A DNA stretch of 64,000 nucleotides from Pempheris klunzingeri (taxonomy: Eukaryota > Chordata > Actinopteri > Acropomatiformes > Pempheridae): contig NC_092027.1 in NCBI RefSeq assembly GCF_042242105.1, positions 12,685,721 through 12,749,720 on the forward strand. Reading direction: 5' to 3'. The notes below the pieces were generated by a model. The model was not told the DNA's origin. It saw only the letters and a program-made list of their open reading frames with translations, and ran no database searches. This document shows, piece after piece, positions 49,413-60,105 of this stretch. How positions within the stretch are numbered: the first letter of the stretch is position 1; every line of letters begins with the position of its first letter. The position numbers and the translations under genes were made by a program.

Positions 49413-52400
49413 TTAGAAAGCACAAGGCTCTGGTGCAGTGCTGCCACAGTAAGCAAGGGGATCTCCCAAGTGAGGTTGCATGTTGATCCTAGCAGCGTCC
49501 AAATGAGGAGTCAGTTCACCCGCAAACCATGCTGCCCCACACTGACTGTCACAAGATTCGTATGGTCTCGTGCCAATGTACTGATTTTGTGGCTGTTGTT
49601 GGTAATAATGTTGTGTTGCATCTGAGCTCATCTCCCTCTGTCTCTCTTCTGTGTTGAATTGAGCTGAATTGTACCACTGCTCAGTGTAAGCCACCTCACA
49701 TCGATAGGAAGAGTAATAAGATGACCAGTCCTGAGTGTCGCACACAGCAGGCGACAGCCACTCATTTTGTGTCTCCGGGTATTCGTTTTGCCACCCTTCG
49801 TAGAACGTCTCAGCTGATGTTTCCTGAGAGCCATGCTGTCTGTTGTCAATCTTTCCCCCATAAAACGTCTGGTCATTTGTCCCAGTTATGTCTTTGGACT
49901 GGTTGAAGTACTGATAGTCACTGAAATAACCATCCAGCTCCTGATACTGAGTGACGTTTGTTGCTGGTCTCATGTGCTGACCAGCATCTGCATCTCCACC
50001 ATAGACATCTTGCTGAAGTTGTGAGGTTACACACAGCGAGTTGTGTTCAGCGTGGTCAACAGTCTCACAGTCCAACTCACAGTCCTCTGACTGAGACTCT
50101 GGCGCAGATGGAGGCGAGTATGCCAATGACACAGGAATTCTGTCCATGTTGAAAGACGTCCTCGCCAGCAGCACTGACCCTTTGGCAATAGGCAGGCTTA
50201 CCTTAAACACAATATTATTCGCTTTCTTCTTCTTCCTCTTTTCCCATTTTGACAGCGCTACCCCACATTTCTCTTGCACTCCTTGATTTGAAGTCTTACT
50301 CACACTTGGCCCTTGAAGAAAAGGTGTAAATGAGATCCACATAGCTTAAAAAACAACAGGAAATCATAAAAATACTGACAGAAAAAACACACACCTTTGG
50401 CAGCTATTTTCCTCTTTTGGGTGTTAGTGTGTGTCCCTCCATTCCATAGCATCTTAATACCTGAAAACAAATACAGGACGTATGCAAATAAAAAATAATC
50501 ATAAACATGCATAAGTCTCAAAAGCACAAAAGCAAATTTGGTGAAGGAATAAGAGAGCAATTCAAAGTAGCGGGCTTGACTGCTGGAGAAGAAAGAGTAG
50601 TTGAACACTGGTACCCCTAACGCATCAACGGGGGTAAATAACAAAGAATGAAGCTAACAGGGTGAATAAAGCAACATTAGATAATAAAGTGTGAGTGTCC
50701 GTTGCTCAAAACTCAATCCCTACACTATAAAAAGTGAGTCTAAACGTTTCTACTTTGTTTTATCAAGTGGAACGGAGGCTGTGGTCACCTTGGATTCATG
50801 GTGGCTACTGCATGCTTATCTTTTCTTTAACCGACACCTTTCAAGTCTGAAGAAAGCTGAGTGTTTAAAACTTGAGGCATCACTTTTATGCACAGTACCA
50901 AGTATAGCACCACCTTCTTGAAGAAATGAAACTGTGATAAGGAGTGAGGGTGTAGACACTCATACTTACATCACAAGAGAGTTGGAGCTAAAGAGGTGAA
51001 TGGTTTATGGCCAAAGAACACAGTGGGTGGGAATGCATCTGTACTTACACCAGTGGTAACTTTTGCCAGTCAGTAGGATACAGAGCGATTCTGGTGCGTT
51101 TACCACCTGGAAATGAGATGTTTTTGACTGACAAGTGAACTCAAGACTTTTTTCTTTTTTTTCTAAAGAACATATGGGTTATATACAAGGCGGGATAATA
51201 AATGCGATACCTTCAGCTCTCCTCTGCCTTCCTCTTGCTCCACCTTCTGGGCCAGTGATTGGAGATGCTCAAAGTTGTTATTAATATCTGTCATCATTAG
51301 CCCCAACTGCTCAGGATGGGTTTCCATCTACACACACACGTTTTCAGTGAACTTAAATTTCAAACCTGGCATGTTCTGGATTTGTGCTCTTCTACATTTC
51401 AGTTAATGATCCACAACAAACTAACCAAATAGTTCACGAGATGAGAGGAGCTGGTTAGGTGATCAATGATGTCCTTTTTGTTGGATCTGATGCGGCAGCA
51501 GTGACATAAGAAACAGTATGTGTGGCCGTCTTCGCTTCTACACTCAACCACGTGCAAGAGACCTGTTGCAAACATATATAAGCAGCTTCTTTTAATGCCA
51601 TAGTCTGACATTTTAGGAAATTCACTCCTTCGCTTCCTTGCCAAGACTTTGATAGTAAGATAAATGCCACTGCCATGTTTGTTCAGTTAATATGTAGCTG
51701 GAGCCAGCAGCCGGTTAGCTTAGCTTAGCACAACGCCTGGAAACAACATGGTCCTTGGCTGGGAGCAGTTTCCAGGCAACTAGTAGAGAGACTATATGAA
51801 CTTCATGGTCCCGCTCAAGAAATAAGCTGAACCAAGATAAGCTAACCAGCTGCAGGCTCAAGCTACATATTAACCGAACAAACATGGCAGTGGCATTTAT
51901 CAAATAAAGCAAATAAATGGATTTCCTGAAATGTTGAACTATTCCTTTAAATAATCCATACCCATAATATATGCAGTAGCACTCAGTAAAACTCTCACAA
52001 GAGTATCCACTATGAATGTCTGATGTGCAGCACTTATTATTGGTAATGGAGCAAGTAATAGTAATTTAGTTTTTTCATTTAATTTCACATTTCTTTTTCT
52101 TTACAGCTTCAGTGCATCCCAATGATCTAGCTACTGTAATCTATTGTAAAGATGCATTTTTCAATCATGTTGAAATCAGTTTTACATTGTCTGTAATCTT
52201 AGCACTTGTTGTCGCCATTCTTTATCTCTGCTCACCAATAAGAGGTTTGGTTCCTGTGTACCCATCAAGAAAGCTGCTGCTGTTCTCTGACAGCACAGAG
52301 AGTTCATGTGGCATCTGAGTATTGTCCCACGGTGACATTGACGCCTTCTGTAACCAGCTGTCTGACTTGACAAAAGGAGCTATAGCTGACTGTATTGGAG

Positions 52401-53664
52401 ATGGAGGCTTGTTTGTCTCTGCTGAGGTCTTGAGGGATTTCTCTGACCATATCTGTTGGCTCTTGGTGAGCAATACAATCCTCTGCGATTGGGTGGGACA
52501 GTGCTCCAGCGGCATAGATGTAGTCTCTGAACCGATCTCTGGTTCAACCTGCCTCTGCCCATTTCTTAAAATATTTATCAGAGTTACTGCTGTGGTGTTA
52601 GAGAGAGAAACAGACACACGTGGAGTGAAAAAAGGAGCCGAGAACACATGGAACTAAAGCCACTAAAAACACAAAGGATATCACACACAGGAAATGAGGA
52701 ATTGTGAAATGAGGGCGGGATTGAGTTTGAGGACCTAAATAAGTGAATGGTGACTGACCGTCTTTCTCACAGAGTGTTGCCATCGTCAGGAAAACAGCAT
52801 CTCCAACCTCAAGCAACTTAATATGAAGGTGCAAAGAGATATGAGTACTCCTACCCAAAACACTCCACTGTTTGCAATGACAAACAAAGATATAAGCAAT
52901 CAAAATAACAAACCTGGACATCGCCAGGCCCCTCTTTTCCCTCAAGTGTCTTGGCTATATCCATCAGTGGCCAGGCCAGCTTAGACAGGTCAGAGTTCTC
53001 CTTCCATTCAGACACTAGGTGGGGGTGCCAGGCTTTCTGTTAAGCAAACCACCACCCGTTAATTAACTACAATGTAAAGCAGCAGGCAAACTTGCCATTG
53101 TGACTTCTTCTACAGCACTACTTACAATGTAGTTGTATCTGTGGATACTCCCCATAATGTGGTTCCGCATGTCAGCTTTACTATGTCGACACACACACAC
53201 CTCACACAGATAAAATGCTTCTCTGTTGTGTGTGCTCGCCTTTACACATTCTATAATACTGCCCAGGCCTGAATGTACATAAAATAATAAATTATTTAAA
53301 TGCACACACACAACACTGACAACATGTACAAAAAAATAGGTGCTACAGACCAATAATGGGTTGGAGTCTGTTCTCGTTGTTCAGATACACCTTCAGAGAA
53401 TGGAATAGCTGGCTTTTGGTAGAAACTCCTACAACACAGAGAACACATCGGACATAATTACAAACATAATTACAGGGAACAGTGTAAGCATGGTAGCCCT
53501 AATGCAGAAAGTTAAAGACAAACCTTTTCGTGTTTCAACTGGCTGCATGTTGCACTTGTAGAATCAATACCTGTGTACAGCTGAAGTTGGAGTTTAAAGT
53601 GAGTGATGAAGAAAACTTGTGCTTCTGGCCAATCTTCACTTGTGATGATGTGGTGGAGAAATAT
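49413..53664 (-). CDS. Matrin/U1-type zinc-finger protein with two fingers, at least 707 aa, 5' end unresolved
   Basis: Exons: 53571-53664, 53351-53428, 53126-53268, 52914-53036, 52759-52816, 52236-52586, 51426-51562, 51211-51327, 51049-51106, 50395-50460 and 49413-50311, all with GT/AG borders and agreeing phases. Finger 1 (53126-53268) reads LCEVCVCRHSKADMRNH then IMGSIH. Finger 2 (51426-51562) reads YCFLCHCCRIRSNKKDIIDH then LTSSSH. Both have C-x2-C ... H-x5-H spacing, the class found in matrins and U1-C-like RNA-binding proteins. Each finger is followed by a helical exon and a 58-nt exon, so a three-exon unit has been duplicated inside the gene. The long last exon begins with a basic cluster (KWEKRKKKK, likely nuclear signal) and becomes acidic, then Tyr/Gln/Asn-rich (DWSSYYSSYR, HYYQQQPQNQY). 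The start codon lies upstream; see the candidate exons at 53755-53791 and 57.1 kb. I do not recognise an orthologue. A nuclear RNA-associated role is inference. Confidence 0.85.
51612..51934. mobile_element. Large foldback (palindromic) element
   Basis: Arms of about 65 bp at 51659-51723 and 51834-51901 are near-perfect inverted copies (GATAAATGCCACTGCCATG at the left, its complement at the right). An inner inverted pair lies at 51735-51744 and 51768-51777 (GCCTGGAAAC/GTTTCCAGGC). Weaker flanking symmetry (TTAGGAAAT / ATTTCCTGAA) extends outward. There is no coding capacity. It lies in the intron that separates exons 52236-52586 and 51426-51562 of the two-finger gene. It resembles a MITE-like foldback repeat. 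Confidence 0.8.
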
Positions 53665-53754
53665 CTACAAAGGGCTCAATGCATATGAAATAACACACAA
53701 AATACAGATGTGTTGAAGACTAAAGACACTGTTGTACAATAATAAGAGACAAAC

Positions 53755-53791
53755 CTCGATGACAAGGAACCTGAAGTCACAGGAAAAGCAT
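53755..53791 (-). CDS. Possible upstream coding exon of the two-finger gene
   Basis: On the minus strand a 37-nt segment bounded by CAG| and |GTTTGT reads CFSCDFRFLVIE in the frame that joins exon 53571-53664 (IFLHHIITSEDWPEA). The C-x2-C followed by HH suggests a further, degenerate finger split by an intron. A TGA just upstream means it must be reached by splicing. The acceptor is weak. Confidence 0.3.
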
Positions 53792-53935
53792 CTGTCTCAC
53801 TGAAAACACCCTATTATGTATCTTTTATGGACTACCTCCAACAAACAAAGGACCCCTTATGATAAACAAGTCCTTGTGGTTAACAACTTTGCACCCTTTT
53901 TCACAGAGAAAATTTAAATCAGACAAAAGTCTGTA

Positions 53936-55866
53936 ACTGTAAAAGTGGGTGGGACTTTCTGGCACAGAGTTAAACTGGTTCAAATCTTACTTACAGGATA
54001 GGGACTACTTTGTGTCAATTGGTAATTTTAAACCTGAGCAAACAAAAATAACACAGGGTTCCTCAAGGGTCCATTCTCGGACCTCTTCTCTTTCACGTCT
54101 ATTTTCTCCCCTTTCTCATTGTTGGAATGTTTTTCTTATGTTTATGTTACATGTTGCAGGAACATGTACTCCGGATGGTATTTATGTTATCCATAAGTCA
54201 GCAATCTATCTTCTTGGCTCCGCTTTGTCAGGACAACTCCTCAGGCTAAGGAAAGGTCACGTCAATCATTGGGGTACCCCCTCACAAACATGAAATCAGA
54301 TATTACTTGAAGAACCCTCTATATGTGGAAGCCTTACTCTGTATTCTTTGGTCTCTCATCTACGCCTGTGATGTTAGACAACAAGCTCATAAACTACATA
54401 AAGTTCTTAAATGCATCTTGGTGTCATCTCTTCAGTTTGAACAACCACAGAAAAGCGTCTCTACACTCATGTCATTGAATCTTATAACATCTCCTACCAT
54501 ACTTATGCAGATGATGCACAACTGTATGTAACAGTGTCTCCACATGACCACAATCCCTTACATTTGCTAAACAAATGCATTAAACACATTGAGTGTATGT
54601 GCCAGAATTTCCTACAACTAAATACAGATAAAACTGAAATAATTTATTTAGATTATGATGAAAATCTCCACTCCTTTTTGTTTCTTTGTGCTTCTCACTC
54701 ACTGGCACATGTTCTTCCTCACAGGTTTAGTGCAATCTGTTATTGCTACCACTCTGTAACAGGTACCACTCTGTAAAACAACTCCTTTTATGGTCATGTC
54801 CACCGAGACAATCTGTGCAAAAATGTATCCAACTCACATATTTGTTAACTGCACCCTGCATGGGTGGATGCAGTCTGCCCAGCAACAGCCTGTTACAAAT
54901 ACTCTGCATCTCACTCTGCTCTTTAGAACACTTTGCAGACTACGCTGTACTCTGTATTGTTTCTCCCTTCTTGCAAGAATAAAGACACAACAAAGAACTC
55001 CTCACAGCGAACTCTTTATTTACAGAAATTTCCACGACAAGACCCCAAACACAAAAGATTAAAAGTCAGTGCACACCTTGATTTCATTGCATTAAAGCCT
55101 ACTAATCATGCCAGAAATCTTGGTGTTATAATGGACTCAGACCTAAATTTCAATTCCCACATAAAAACAATCAGCCTACTACCACCTTAAAAATATAGCC
55201 AGAATTAAAAGATGTTTGTCTAAAGAAGATACAGAAAAACGTATTCGCTTGTTTATCTTTAGTAGGCTGGACTATTGCAATAGTGTCTTCACAGGTCTAA
55301 ATAAAAAATCAATTAGACAACTGCAGCTTGTCCAGAGTGCAGTGGTCAGAGTCACTACTAGCACCAAGAAGGAGAAGCACATCACACCGGTACTTAAATC
55401 CCTCCTCTGGCTTCCAGTGTTTAAAATCCTACTGTTTACCTACAAAGCATTAAATGGTCTTGGGGCCCAAATACATCACTGACTTACTTGTACATTATGA
55501 GACATCCAGACCCCTCAGGTCATCTGGAGAAGATCTACTCAGCGTTCCCAAAATCAGAACTAAGCAAGGTGAAGCAGCTTTTAGTTTCTATGCTAAAATT
55601 GTCAGCTCATTACTGTTTACTGTGGCTTTCCAATAAATGAACTACATAACTTTTTGTAATCCACAATTATTTATCCACATGCTTGTCTTTTTTCTCCTCT
55701 TAAGCTTTAACTATTTATTTGCTTGTACTTTTATTATCTTTTACATGCAAATTTAGCGTTTTAATGTTTCTCTGTCTTGTTTTTATTGTGTTTTATGTCC
55801 CTGTAAAGCACTTTGAATTGCCTTGTGTCTGAATGGTGCTATATAAGTAAAACTGCCTTGCCTTGT
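53936..55866 (+). mobile_element. Degenerate L2/Maui-type non-LTR retrotransposon
   Basis: The plus strand carries a broken reverse transcriptase. WFKSYLQDRDYFVSIGN lies near 53970, a frameshifted PQGS.LGPLLF-like box near 54060-54095, the YADD active site at 54504-54515, then FLQLNTDKTEIIYL near 54610. The RT C-terminal region is at about 55065-55600 (NLGVIMDSDLNFNSHIK, SRLDYCNSVFTGLNKKS, KSLLWLPV). The 3' end (55795-55866) has the conserved L2 tail GTGCTATATAAGTAAA with a short CTTGCC repeat. Stops, frameshifts and two inserted blocks (about 54100-54470 and 54700-55035) show it is dead. It lies just upstream of the recognised exons of the two-finger gene, antisense to it. Confidence 0.85.
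54700..55035 (+). mobile_element. LTR-like insertion inside the L2 copy
   Basis: A block with no LINE similarity separates the DKTEIIYL region from NLGVIMDSD. It contains a pyrimidine-rich stretch, an AATAAA at about 54978-54983 followed by ACTCTTTATTTACAG, and few other features. This order resembles the R-U5 part of an LTR. Exact borders and target duplications were not defined. Confidence 0.35.
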
Positions 55867-57116
55867 CTTATGACTCACATAAGAGCATAAGGTCAAATGA
55901 TCACATGGCAGCATGTCTCCATTAAAATTAACTGATGCAATAACTGAATACATAATAAACCTCAATGCTTTCGTGCTGATTTACTTTCAGAGTGAATAAA
56001 ACAATAAAACTCATTTAGCCCAAGTTGCCCTGACTTGTATATTTGGTTTAATTTCGACACACAAATATCACTTCAAGTATTTCCACTTTTCTTGTTCAAC
56101 ACATCATGAAATAGTCAAATAGGTCTGGCACTGTGCTGATTCTGTGTTTCCTCTGTGGGGGAAGCTGTAGTTTCGGTCAGACCTGACATGGTGTTGTTAC
56201 ACACAAGCTGAGTAATTATGTCCATCTCTCTGAAGTGGCTTATAAATTCTATAAATCAGACTCTTAGCAAGTAGTTACTGATCTTGATTTGTCTGTTCTT
56301 TAATCTAAAGCTGTTGATATAAATTCATAGTCCTGGGAGCTCTGGCTGTTTAATATTGTACACATATGTTTGGCTTTACGTACGTGTCTAATCCTACATG
56401 TGTTTGGACATTAGATTCTCCTCAACAGTCTGTCAGAGAGTCTTTCAGGTTGTATCTGCACATGGACTCACGTTTCCCACATGCAGGCTCGGCCCCGCTG
56501 TGTCTGGACATGTGTCAGCATTAATATATCTTTATTGTTTCTCAGTCATACAACCAGATGTTGTATGAAGCATCCCTTATATACTGGGGGACTCTCGTAC
56601 TTGTAGAGTTAAATAAAACACTGATGGCTAAAGATCCCAGTTTGTACCGTCAGCTACGGACAGAAAGCATCTACGGTTCACGGTAACGGGGAGGAAGTCG
56701 ACGTTTAGGAAGTTATAAGTAAAGTTAAACTCTCTTTTTTCTGTTGTTCATCTCTGCCAAGAAGATACAGTAACTTCTAAAGACTTCAGATTAAAGGATT
56801 TATTCATCTGGGTTAACATTAAGGTTACAGGTTCACGCTAAAGACAGTAAAAGCATCACGTCCATTAGCTGTAAACTAGTTAACCGACCTCTGTTAACCC
56901 TGACAAACATTAGCACACTTCAATTTAACTTAGTTAACGTAGTGATTAGTGAGCGACTCTGAATAATGTTTAACGTGACTGTTTTTCCTGACTGGTTACA
57001 CCGCTGGTCACAACTAGTCACGGTACAAACTGACTTTTCAGTTCACAAACAAGCTTCCGTAGAAATGATTGTCATCAAAGAGTGAAAGACACCGACTTCA
57101 AACTGGAGCTTAACTC

Positions 57117-57255
57117 ACTTTTAGACCGTCTGTCTCCGCTTCTCCTTCGCTGCCAGGTCCAGGGGATCAATCCAAACACAGAGCTGAGCTGAAGTCCGCT
57201 GAGGCTCTGAGGAGACTCCGAGAGGAGAGACAGGAGACACCACAGGGCGGCGCAC
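57117..57255 (-). promoter_or_regulatory. Candidate non-coding first exon/promoter of the two-finger zinc-finger gene
   Basis: The minus strand has a GC-rich, CpG-containing stretch that ends in a strong 5' splice site, TCTAAAA|GTGAGTT, near 57117. A long TG microsatellite lies immediately upstream. The position and orientation fit a 5' UTR exon for the gene whose recognised coding exons begin at 53,664, with the L2 copy in the intervening intron. This is inference. Confidence 0.4.
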
Positions 57256-57259
57256 CGGG

Positions 57260-57261
<2 letters not shown>

Positions 57262-57331
<70 letters not shown>
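57262..57331. repeat. (TG)35 microsatellite
   Basis: Seventy bases of perfect TG, directly upstream of the candidate first exon of the two-finger gene. Confidence 0.98.
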
Positions 57332-57332
<1 letters not shown>

Positions 57333-57399
57333 GCACTTTCAGACCTGGTGGATCAACTGTGTGTTTTAGCACCCCCACTTTGGATCAGAAGCAGTTATA

Positions 57400-58560
57400 T
57401 GTGGCCTGTCATATGTATGTATTGTGATGGAAAAATACTGAAATGACAATGAGTTGTTGATGACCTTTGAAAGCACAAGTGTAACAACACTGAGACATGC
57501 CAAATGTAAATATCTGCCCTGCAACTGATCCTAAGAAAAGGACATGGCGAAAACAGGAAAACACCTGGAGTTGAGTTTGAGGGCATTTGATCAGAAAACA
57601 GGAAACCACCTTGATTTTAGCGTTGGGGAGGATGACCAGGAATTAGGGAGTTACCTTGGCTATTGTCGCTCTTTGTGTCTGTGATTTATAATGCTATGTT
57701 TTACTTAGATTCTTACCTTATAAGGAAGAAAACCATTAGTGCTTATGATACGCCCAATTGCCTATAATATTCTGTCTGATGTCTCTTTGTGCCAGTCAGC
57801 TCCTTCACTCTCCTGTGGTGTGGATGACTTGACTCTCTTGTGCAAGATAATAAAGAGTTCAGTTTGTTTGACATTGTACCGAGCTTGATTTTATTTCAAA
57901 TAGCGATTTTCCACTACAGTATGTGAATTAAAAAAACTTCAATTTCCTTTCCTTGTTTAAGCCCCTTTTCTCAGATGAACAGTACCTGGAGAATCAGGTC
58001 CAGATGTCCAGAGTTCTTTCACACGCAGCACAAAACCACGGTGTATGCACACAACAGGACACTGTCTGTGTCAGACATGTTACTGTGGTGGGATGGAAAC
58101 CTTGTTATCTTGGTTCAAGGTTTTTCAAAGTTTTCAAAAATCAAAAGTCAGGTTTCTCAAAAAGCACCAGGAGACTTCAGGATTCAGCGCAGTAGAGGTT
58201 TATTGTCGACAACAAAGCCCAAGACCTGAATAAGACCAATTCTTGAACAGCTCTTTTTCACACAAGGTATTGTCGTGGCACTGAACCAGGGTTCAAGGCC
58301 ACTGGGCCAGATTTATAGTTGTCTTAACGATGGGTCAAGAAAACTTTGGCAAATAGATCAAAAACTGAGTCAAGAATAGTCAGGAACATCAGTCTCAGCT
58401 GTTATGCTCAAACAGTCTTCAGGAGTCAGAGTTCAGAGCAGCAAAAACCTTTAATGCCGGCAGCAAAGGGACAACACTCTATCTGCACATTACATACAGC
58501 AAGAGAGCTCTGAGCTTTCACAGACAGTACACCAGCTTATATTCCCAGGGGGCTCCACCT
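57400..58560. other. Intergenic sequence, possibly LTR-derived in part
   Basis: No gene recognised. Around 57775-57880 a pyrimidine-rich stretch leads to AATAAAGAGTTCAG, which resembles LTR R-U5 regions. The similar TTTATTGTCG (about 58197) and CCTTTAATGCC (about 58448) words may be related debris. Nothing more definite can be said. Confidence 0.35.
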
Positions 58561-58570
58561 GTTTTCCTTC

Positions 58571-58573
<3 letters not shown>

Positions 58574-58609
<36 letters not shown>
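58574..58609. repeat. (TA)18 microsatellite
   Basis: Thirty-six bases of alternating TA. Confidence 0.95.
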
Positions 58610-58613
<4 letters not shown>

Positions 58614-58630
58614 CACACATCCAAGCCATA

Positions 58631-59031
58631 GTGAAGAATATAAGTCATAGCTTGAATGATTACTAAAAATAGAAACAACATATCACACTCCAGCATATAT
58701 CTAGTTATTCCAGTGTCTTTCCATTATTCATATAGTTTCAGTGATTAAGTCAACAAAAGCAGCATGCAAACTGAATTTCTTTTAGCACAATACTTGTCTT
58801 TTACACTACAGTACATGTAAAATCATAGTGAGGAGTATCAGTATTCAAAGTATGGTGAAGAATATAAGTCATAGTTGGAATAATTACTAAAACTACAAAC
58901 AACATATCATCCTCCAGCATATATGTAGTTGTTCCAGTGACTTTCCATTATTCCTATAGTGCTTAAATCAACAGAGCAGTGTGCAAACTTAATTTCTTTT
59001 AGCACAACACTTGTCTTTTACACTACAGTAT
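58631..59031. repeat. Tandem duplication, period about 224 bp
   Basis: Copy 1 (58631-58813) and copy 2 (58855-59031) share GAAGAATATAAGTCATAG, the AACAACATATCA and CCAGCATATAT words, CTTTCCATTATTC, and TTTCTTTTAGCACAA with CTTGTCTTTTACACTACAGT at the end. They differ by scattered substitutions. There is no coding content. Confidence 0.85.
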
Positions 59032-59129
59032 GCCTTCTCCTTTTATGCCCAAAAATCTGCTGGGTCTGCCCTAGGATATCATTTGCCTGCCTACTGAATC
59101 ATCTTACCATTTTTACACTATTAGCTCCA

Positions 59130-59770
59130 AACTCATCTGAACCTGTTGTGGGGGCTACAGACACACAGCGCAGTGAGCACACGAACTGGAGTGAGGGAGA
59201 GACAAGAGCACTGCTACATAGTCAGACTGCAGGCAGGACAGGTGAGAAACATGAGCGACAGAAAATGTTGTAAAATTTGGACAAATTTTAATACAATTGA
59301 TAGTTTGAGGGCAGAGTGCAGACTTTGCAAAATTAAAATTTCATATCAGGCAGGCTCCACAAACAACCTGCACAGACAAGTGTGTACTGTTCACCCATCA
59401 ATTCAGTTAGAGGAGAAGGGTCAAGCAAGGGAACCTGCTGTTAATGAAGGTGCCAATGTGTCTACTGCTCCTACAATGTCTACAGCATCATCCAGGACAA
59501 CACCACAGCCACCAAGACCTGCAGCCCAGAGCTCTATGACCCCAGTAAAACTAAATAATTTAAAATTAATAAAGCAATATAAACAATAACTATTCTATAT
59601 AATGTGTTTTTTACATTAGTAATTCATTTTACACATAATTTGGTAATACATTTATTGAAGCAACAAAAAATCTGAGGAGCCACTTGGGAGCCGAAAGAGC
59701 CGTCTCTTTTTAGGGAGCCGAGCCAAAAGAGCCGGCTCTCTAAAAAGAGCCGAAATTCCCATCACTACTG
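59130..59770 (+). mobile_element. hAT transposon remnant with BED-finger fragment and one terminal repeat
   Basis: The plus strand encodes the start of a hAT transposase from about 59250: CCKIWTNFNTIDSLRAECRL, then CKIKISYQAGSTNNLHRQ and VCTVHPSIQLEEKG. This is a BED-type zinc finger with the C-x2-C pair, but the first histidine of the expected LxRH position is Q. The frame then ends at 59589 and the catalytic domain is missing. The right end (59676-59770) has repeated GAGCC(G) words and ends TTCCCATCACTACTG, the complement of a hAT-type CAGTAGTGATGGGAA terminus. No matching left terminus was found, so the element cannot move. Confidence 0.8.
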
Positions 59771-60051
59771 CACCCAGCCAATTAAAATATACCTCACTTT
59801 ACAAGGAGGAGTTTGCTCTTCTGACCTGACATTGACTGACATGCCCGGGAAAGTCCCCCTGGCAGTTATTATTTCTATTTATCCTGCAGCACCTCCTGTT
59901 GATACCATTTGGGTCCAATGCCTCTTCTAAACATATTTTAAACAGTATTCACTCCAATTTACACCATTAGGATTCTGGTTCCTTCTTACTGCATTTTTAA
60001 AAACAAAGTATATATAGATGTATTCAATACTAATCTACTGTGGTATCTGAA

Positions 60052-60073
60052 ATGTTATGTGCAACTGCTATGT

Positions 60074-60105
<32 letters not shown>

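Noticed and set aside
56480-56515. ATG with good context followed by a GTGAGT donor on the minus strand, as first coding exon of the two-finger gene
   Set aside because: The reading phase at its donor (phase 1) does not fit the candidate downstream exon, and no promoter feature supports it.
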